Shown here: one piece after another, positions 60,131-64,000 of the stretch
Layout: the number at the start of each line of letters is the position of its first letter
How positions within the stretch are numbered: the first letter of the stretch is position 1
DNA from: Harenicola maris
GTDB lineage: Bacteria; Pseudomonadota; Alphaproteobacteria; Rhodobacterales; Rhodobacteraceae
Reading direction: 5' to 3'
NCBI GenBank assembly: GCA_018524345.1
Contig: JADQAZ010000003.1
Location: 186,001-250,000 of the forward strand
Length of the DNA: 64,000 nucleotides
Translations under genes and position numbers: made by a program
Notes under the pieces: generated by a model
Seen by the model: the letters and a program-made list of their open reading frames with translations, nothing else
Databases searched by the model: none
What the model was told of the DNA's origin: nothing

Positions 60131-61954
60131 ATGCTGGACGAACAGACAGAAACACCGCTGGTCAATATCGAGAACCTGCGCGTTGAATTTGATACAAATG
60201 ACGGGCTTGTTGTCGGGGTGAAGGACGTGTCCTTCCATATCAATTCCGGCGAGACGGTTTGTGTTGTGGGCGAGAGTGGCTCGGGCAAGTCGATCTCCTC
60301 GCTGTCGCTGATGCGTTTGGTGGAATTCGGCGGCGGGCGGATTGCCAATGGCACCTTGAGCTTCCAGCGCGCCAGCGGCGAGACGATTGACGTTTCCAAG
60401 ACCGAAAACCAGCTGATGCGGCAGATCAGGGGCAATGAGATTGCCATGATCTTCCAAGAGCCGATGAGCGCCTTGAACCCTGTCTTCACCATTGAGCGGC
60501 AGCTGAGCGAGGGTCTGCGGGTTCATAAGAAGATGAGCAAGGCCGAGGCCCGTGCGCAGGCGCTGGAGCTGTTGAAGCGGGTGCGTATTCCCGAGCCGGA
60601 ACAGCGGCTTAAGCAATATCCCCATGAGTTGTCCGGCGGGATGCGGCAGCGGGTTGTGATCGCCATGGCGCTGGCCTGTGAGCCGCGCCTGTTGATCGCG
60701 GATGAGCCGACCACGGCCCTCGACGTGACGATTCAGGCGGAAATTCTGGCCCTGATTGACCGGCTGAAGCGCGAGACCGGCACCGCCGTGTTGTTCATCA
60801 CCCATGATATGGCCGTGGTGGCGCAGGTGGCCGACCGTGTGGTGGTGATGTTCCGCGGCAATAAGGTTGAGGAAGGCACCGTTGAGGAGATTTTTGAAAA
60901 TCCCCAGCATGATTACACCAAATCGCTTTTGTCCGCTGTGCCGAAGCTGGGCGAGATGACGGGGACCACCGTGCCGGAGCCTCTGCGCATTCTGGGCGAG
61001 GCGGCGCCGGAAAAGATCGTGAAGCCTGTGGGCGAAGACCGTGTTTTGCTGGACGTGAAGAACCTGACGACGCGTTTCCCTGTGAAGGGGGGCCTCTTGC
61101 GCCGGACCGTGGCGAATGTGCATGCGGTTGAGGATGTGTCCTTTCAGATCAAGGCGGGGCAGACCCTGTCTTTGGTCGGGGAATCGGGGTGCGGGAAGTC
61201 CTCTTGCGGGCGGTCCATCCTGCGGTTGGTAGAGCCGCTGTCGGGGCAGGTGAGCCTTGACGGGGTGGATATTCTGGCCCTGTCGCCCAGTGAATTGCGT
61301 GCGGCGCGGGCCGATATGCAGATGATTTTTCAGGACCCGTTTTCGAGCCTGAACCCGCAGATGCGCCTGATGGAGCAGGTGGCCGAGCCGATCCGGAATT
61401 ACAAGCTGGCGACTGGCTCGGAGGTCGAGGATCGGGTGGCGCAACTGTTTGACCGTGTGGAATTGCCGCGCGATTTCCTGCTGCGCTATCCCCATGAGAT
61501 GTCCGGCGGGCAGCGGCAGCGGGTGGCGATTGCGCGTGCGCTGGCGCTGAACCCGAAGTTGATTGTGGCCGATGAGGCGGTGTCTGCGTTGGACGTGTCG
61601 ATTCAGGCGCAGGTATTGAACCTGTTGATCGAATTGCAGGCCGAGTTAGGGATTTCGCAACTGTTCATCAGCCACGATATGGCGGTGGTTGAGCGGGTCA
61701 GCCATGCGGTTGGCGTGATGTATCTGGGCCGGATTGTCGAGATCGGGCCGAGGGCGGCGATTTTTGAGGATCCGCGGCACAGCTATACCCGCGCCTTGAT
61801 GAGCGCGGTGCCTGTGGCCGATCCGCGGCGGCGCAAATCCGAGCGGGATTTGAACTTCAAGCCGATCCCGTCGCCGGTGCATCCCATCGGCTATGACGCC
61901 GCGCCCTCGGTCTATGACGAGGTGTCGCCCGGGCATTTCGTTTTGCAGAATTGA
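60131..61954 (+). CDS. Fused dipeptide/oligopeptide-type ABC transporter ATPase (DppD-DppF)
   Basis: 607 residues, two complete ATPase domains. First: Walker A GESGSGKS (~47-54), LSGGMRQRV, IADEPTTALDV. Second: Walker A GESGCGKSS, MSGGQRQRV, VADEAVSALDVSIQAQ. The layout is that of GsiA/YejF. No permease or binding protein lies beside it, so its transport partners must be elsewhere. The second Walker B has DEA rather than DEP, a conservative change. ATG chosen as the first start giving the family N-terminus; the longer open frame runs antisense to puuE. Confidence 0.92.
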   Translation: MLDEQTETPLVNIENLRVEFDTNDGLVVGVKDVSFHINSGETVCVVGESGSGKSISSLSLMRLVEFGGGRIANGTLSFQRASGETIDVSKTENQLMRQIRGNEIAMIFQEPMSALNPVFTIERQLSEGLRVHKKMSKAEARAQALELLKRVRIPEPEQRLKQYPHELSGGMRQRVVIAMALACEPRLLIADEPTTALDVTIQAEILALIDRLKRETGTAVLFITHDMAVVAQVADRVVVMFRGNKVEEGTVEEIFENPQHDYTKSLLSAVPKLGEMTGTTVPEPLRILGEAAPEKIVKPVGEDRVLLDVKNLTTRFPVKGGLLRRTVANVHAVEDVSFQIKAGQTLSLVGESGCGKSSCGRSILRLVEPLSGQVSLDGVDILALSPSELRAARADMQMIFQDPFSSLNPQMRLMEQVAEPIRNYKLATGSEVEDRVAQLFDRVELPRDFLLRYPHEMSGGQRQRVAIARALALNPKLIVADEAVSALDVSIQAQVLNLLIELQAELGISQLFISHDMAVVERVSHAVGVMYLGRIVEIGPRAAIFEDPRHSYTRALMSAVPVADPRRRKSERDLNFKPIPSPVHPIGYDAAPSVYDEVSPGHFVLQN

Positions 61955-62003
61955 GGCCCGGGGCCCTGCCAGTTGGGGGCCTGTGACGGTTGATTTGAGA
62001 TTT

Positions 62004-62037
62004 GCGCCGCTGAGGGAAACCTCGGCGGCGCTTTTTT
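62004..62037 (+). terminator. Intrinsic terminator after the ABC ATPase gene
   Basis: Arms GCGCCGCTGAGG and CCTCGGCGGCGC (one G-U pair) around GAAA, then TTTTTT. Reaches the stop codon of the convergent FAH-family gene. Confidence 0.88.
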
Positions 62038-62884
62038 AATCGTCGTCGCGGACGTTTTGGCGTTGTTGGCCGAGGCCCTCGATTGCGAGGTCCATCACGT
62101 CGCCTGCGCGCAGGAAGACGGGTTTGGGTTTGATCCCTGCGCCGACGCCGGGGGGCGTGCCGGTGGAGATGACGTCGCCGGGGTGGAGGGTCATCAACTG
62201 GCTGAGATGCGAGATGATCTGGGCCACGGTGAAGATCATGGTGGCGGTGGTGCCGGTTTGGCGGCGGGTGCCGTTCACGTCGAGGGTGAGGGCGAGGTTT
62301 TGCGGGTCTGGCACCTCGTCCCGCGTGACCAGCCATGGGCCGGTGGGGCCGAAGGTGTCGCAGCTTTTGCCCTTGGTCCATTGGCCCGAGAGGTGCATTT
62401 GAAAGCGGCGCTCTGACACATCGTTGACGATGCAGTAGCCTGCGACGTGGTTGAGTGCGTCTTCTTCCGAGACGTATTTCGCCGCTGTGCCGATGACGAC
62501 ACCGAGTTCAACCTCCCAATCCGTGTGACGGGAGCCGCGGGGGATGACGACGTCGTCGTTGGCGCCGACAACTGCGGAATTGGCCTTGAAGAACAGGATC
62601 GGGTGTTCGGGGATGTCCTGCCCGGTTTCTGCGGCGTGGTCGGAGTAGTTCAGGCCGATGCAGAGGAATTTGCCGATGCCGCCGACGCAGGGGCCCATGC
62701 GCGGGTTGCCCGTGACCGCCGGAAGGCTGGCGGGGTCGAGGGCGCGCAGGGCGTCAAGGCCCGCGCCCGAGAGCGCCGCGCCGGTGATGTCATCCAGATG
62801 GGCGGAGAGGTCGCGCAGGGTGCCTGCGCTGTCGATCATGCCGGGTTTTTCGGAACCGGCCTCTCCGTAGCGGACGAGTTTCAT
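62036..62884 (-). CDS. FAH-family hydrolase (sugar-acid or ureidoglycolate type)
   Basis: 282 residues. Metal ligands: Glu residues in DWEVELGVVIG and Asp in IVNDVSER; GLNYSDHAAETGQDIPEHPILFFKANSAVVGANDDVVIP and GDVISTGTPPGVGAG are the family's substrate and oxyanion blocks. The sequence is of the group often named 2,4-diketo-3-deoxy-L-fuconate hydrolase or ureidoglycolate lyase. The co-oriented IlvD/Edd-type dehydratase upstream favours a sugar-acid route. Specific reaction uncertain. Confidence 0.85.
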   Translation of the reverse strand: MKLVRYGEAGSEKPGMIDSAGTLRDLSAHLDDITGAALSGAGLDALRALDPASLPAVTGNPRMGPCVGGIGKFLCIGLNYSDHAAETGQDIPEHPILFFKANSAVVGANDDVVIPRGSRHTDWEVELGVVIGTAAKYVSEEDALNHVAGYCIVNDVSERRFQMHLSGQWTKGKSCDTFGPTGPWLVTRDEVPDPQNLALTLDVNGTRRQTGTTATMIFTVAQIISHLSQLMTLHPGDVISTGTPPGVGAGIKPKPVFLRAGDVMDLAIEGLGQQRQNVRDDD

Positions 62885-62915
62885 GTCGCTGCCTTTCCTT
62901 GTGCTGCCTTTGCGC

Positions 62916-64000
62916 CTAGTGGCTGTCGCGGGGGCGGTTTTGGCGGGCGATGTCGCGGTATTGATCGGCGCCGCGCAGGGTCATGCCGCGGTCGAATTGC
63001 TCCACCCTGTCGCGGAAGATTTCCTGCCATGGGGTCTGGCTTGCCGGATGGTCGTAGCCCTCGGCGGTGAGGGCGGCGCGGCGTTCGGCCAGTTCGTCCT
63101 CTGAGATCAGGATATCGGCGGAGCATTTGGTCAGGTCGATCCGCACGCGGTCGCCGTTGCGCAACAGGGCCAGGCCGCCCATGTCGGCGGCCTCGGGCGC
63201 GGCGTTGAGGATCGAGGGGCTGCCGGAGGTGCCCGATTGGCGGCCATCGCCGACGCAGGGCAGGGCCTTGATCCCCTGTTTGATCAGGTAGTTCGGCGGG
63301 CGCATATTCACCACCTCGGCGCCGCCGGGGTAGCCCTTGGGCCCTGCGCCGCGCATGAAGAGGATACAGTTTTCGTCAATCTTTTCAGCGGGATCGTCGA
63401 TGCGGTGGTGGAAATCCTCTGGCCCGTCAAAGACCACGGCGCGGCCCTCGAAGGCCTCTGGATCCTTAGGGTTGGAGAGGTAGGTTTTGCGGAAGGCGGG
63501 CGAGATCACGGAGGTTTTCATGATCGCGCTGTCAAAGAGGTTGCCCTTGAGGTTGATGAAGCCTGCCTCTGCCTTGAGCGGGGCCTCGGCGGTGAGGATC
63601 ACCTTGGTGTTGGTGGAGCGGCGGGCGGTGCAGTTGTCGCCCATGGTTGCGCCATTCACGGTGAGCGCCTGCGGGTGGGGCAGGAGGCCCGCAGCCAGCA
63701 ATTCGCCCACAACGGCGGGGACGCCGCCTGCCTGTTGGTAATCCTCGCCCAGATATTCACCGGCGGGTTGCAGGTTGACCAGAAGCGGCACCTTGTGGCC
63801 GATGCCCTGCCAATCGTCATTGTCCAGCGGCACGCCGAGGTGGCGGGCGATGCCGTTCAGGTGGATCGGGGCATTGGTGGAGCCGCCGATGGCGGAGTTG
63901 ATAACGATAGCGTTTTCAAAGGCTTCGCGGGTCATGACATCCGATGGGCGGAGGTCCTCCCAGACCATATCGACGATGCGCTGGCCGGTCTCGTAGCTGA
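62916..64000 (-). CDS. IlvD/Edd-family sugar-acid dehydratase, C-terminal part (runs off right edge)
   Basis: About 361 residues visible; the start lies outside the window. Markers: INSAIGGSTNAPIHLNGIARHLGV, MGDNCTARRSTN (a cluster Cys), GPKGYPGGAEVVNM and CVGDGRQSGTSGSPSILNAAPEAA. The last block with long C-terminal tail (LTAEGYDHPASQTPWQEIFRDRVEQFDRGMTL) is typical of L-arabinonate/sugar-acid dehydratases rather than of dihydroxy-acid dehydratase. It would convert an aldonate to its 2-keto-3-deoxy acid; the FAH-family gene 31 bp downstream may act later in the same route. Confidence 0.85.
   Translation of the reverse strand, partial: SYETGQRIVDMVWEDLRPSDVMTREAFENAIVINSAIGGSTNAPIHLNGIARHLGVPLDNDDWQGIGHKVPLLVNLQPAGEYLGEDYQQAGGVPAVVGELLAAGLLPHPQALTVNGATMGDNCTARRSTNTKVILTAEAPLKAEAGFINLKGNLFDSAIMKTSVISPAFRKTYLSNPKDPEAFEGRAVVFDGPEDFHHRIDDPAEKIDENCILFMRGAGPKGYPGGAEVVNMRPPNYLIKQGIKALPCVGDGRQSGTSGSPSILNAAPEAADMGGLALLRNGDRVRIDLTKCSADILISEDELAERRAALTAEGYDHPASQTPWQEIFRDRVEQFDRGMTLRGADQYRDIARQNRPRDSH

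Overview
The window looks like chromosomal DNA of a marine alphaproteobacterium of the Rhodobacterales/Rhodobacteraceae (Roseobacter-type). The grounds are high GC in most genes, a GapR (DUF2312) gene, a fused allantoinase/OHCU decarboxylase, a ScfR/RamB-type regulator beside acs and a Liv-type transporter, and a large Mrp-type antiporter cluster. The assignment rests on remembered gene content and protein similarity; no search was run.

Layout. 1-7.4 kb: the 5' part of acs, a five-gene branched-chain-type ABC transporter, and a divergent short-chain fatty acyl-CoA regulator. 7.4-12.7 kb: a small catabolic locus (Asp/Glu racemase-superfamily enzyme, atypical SDR, GntR regulator) divergent from a tripartite tricarboxylate transporter (tctCBA). 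12.8-16.3 kb: a receiver-only response regulator, a small membrane protein and a symporter-STAC-histidine kinase fusion. 16.4-19.3 kb: a sulfur module (persulfide dioxygenase-like MBL protein, two YeeE/YedE half-transporters, DUF442) divergent from msrB. 19.3-24.1 kb: an acyl-CoA module in which an ACAD10/11-type dehydrogenase lies divergent from an ACAD11/LvaA-type kinase and a degenerate hydratase/dehydrogenase fusion. 24.1-27.3 kb: a small membrane protein, GapR, an unknown protein and an orphan iron-type permease.

27.4-37.3 kb is a genomic island at the 3' end of tRNA-Thr(TGT). It carries a P4-type integrase, an unknown 299-residue protein, an AlpA/HTH-zinc-ribbon/second-recombinase operon, and a four-gene type I restriction-modification operon (hsdM-hsdS-X-hsdR), where X is a small HNH-like protein. 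Exact 9-bp repeats at both ends mark the island.

37.5-46.6 kb: acnB, a secreted unknown protein, tRNA-Gln, a BON-MscS channel, and kpsT-kpsE-kdsA for surface polysaccharide. 47.0-54.8 kb: an Mrp-type cation/proton antiporter operon in the order E-F-G-(DUF4040)-B-C-D-D-unknown-D, with three MrpD-type pumps and no full MrpA. 55-64 kb: an arsR/arsP-like pair, a uracil-DNA glycosylase family gene, an SseB-domain protein, a MaoC hydratase, puuE-uraD, a fused dipeptide-type ABC ATPase, and an FAH-family/IlvD-Edd-family pair for sugar-acid catabolism that runs off the right edge.

The most notable material is the island, the ACAD/kinase acyl-CoA module, two enzymes that lack textbook catalytic residues, the unusual antiporter operon, and a composite intergenic element with 11-bp periodic repeats that occurs twice between convergent genes.
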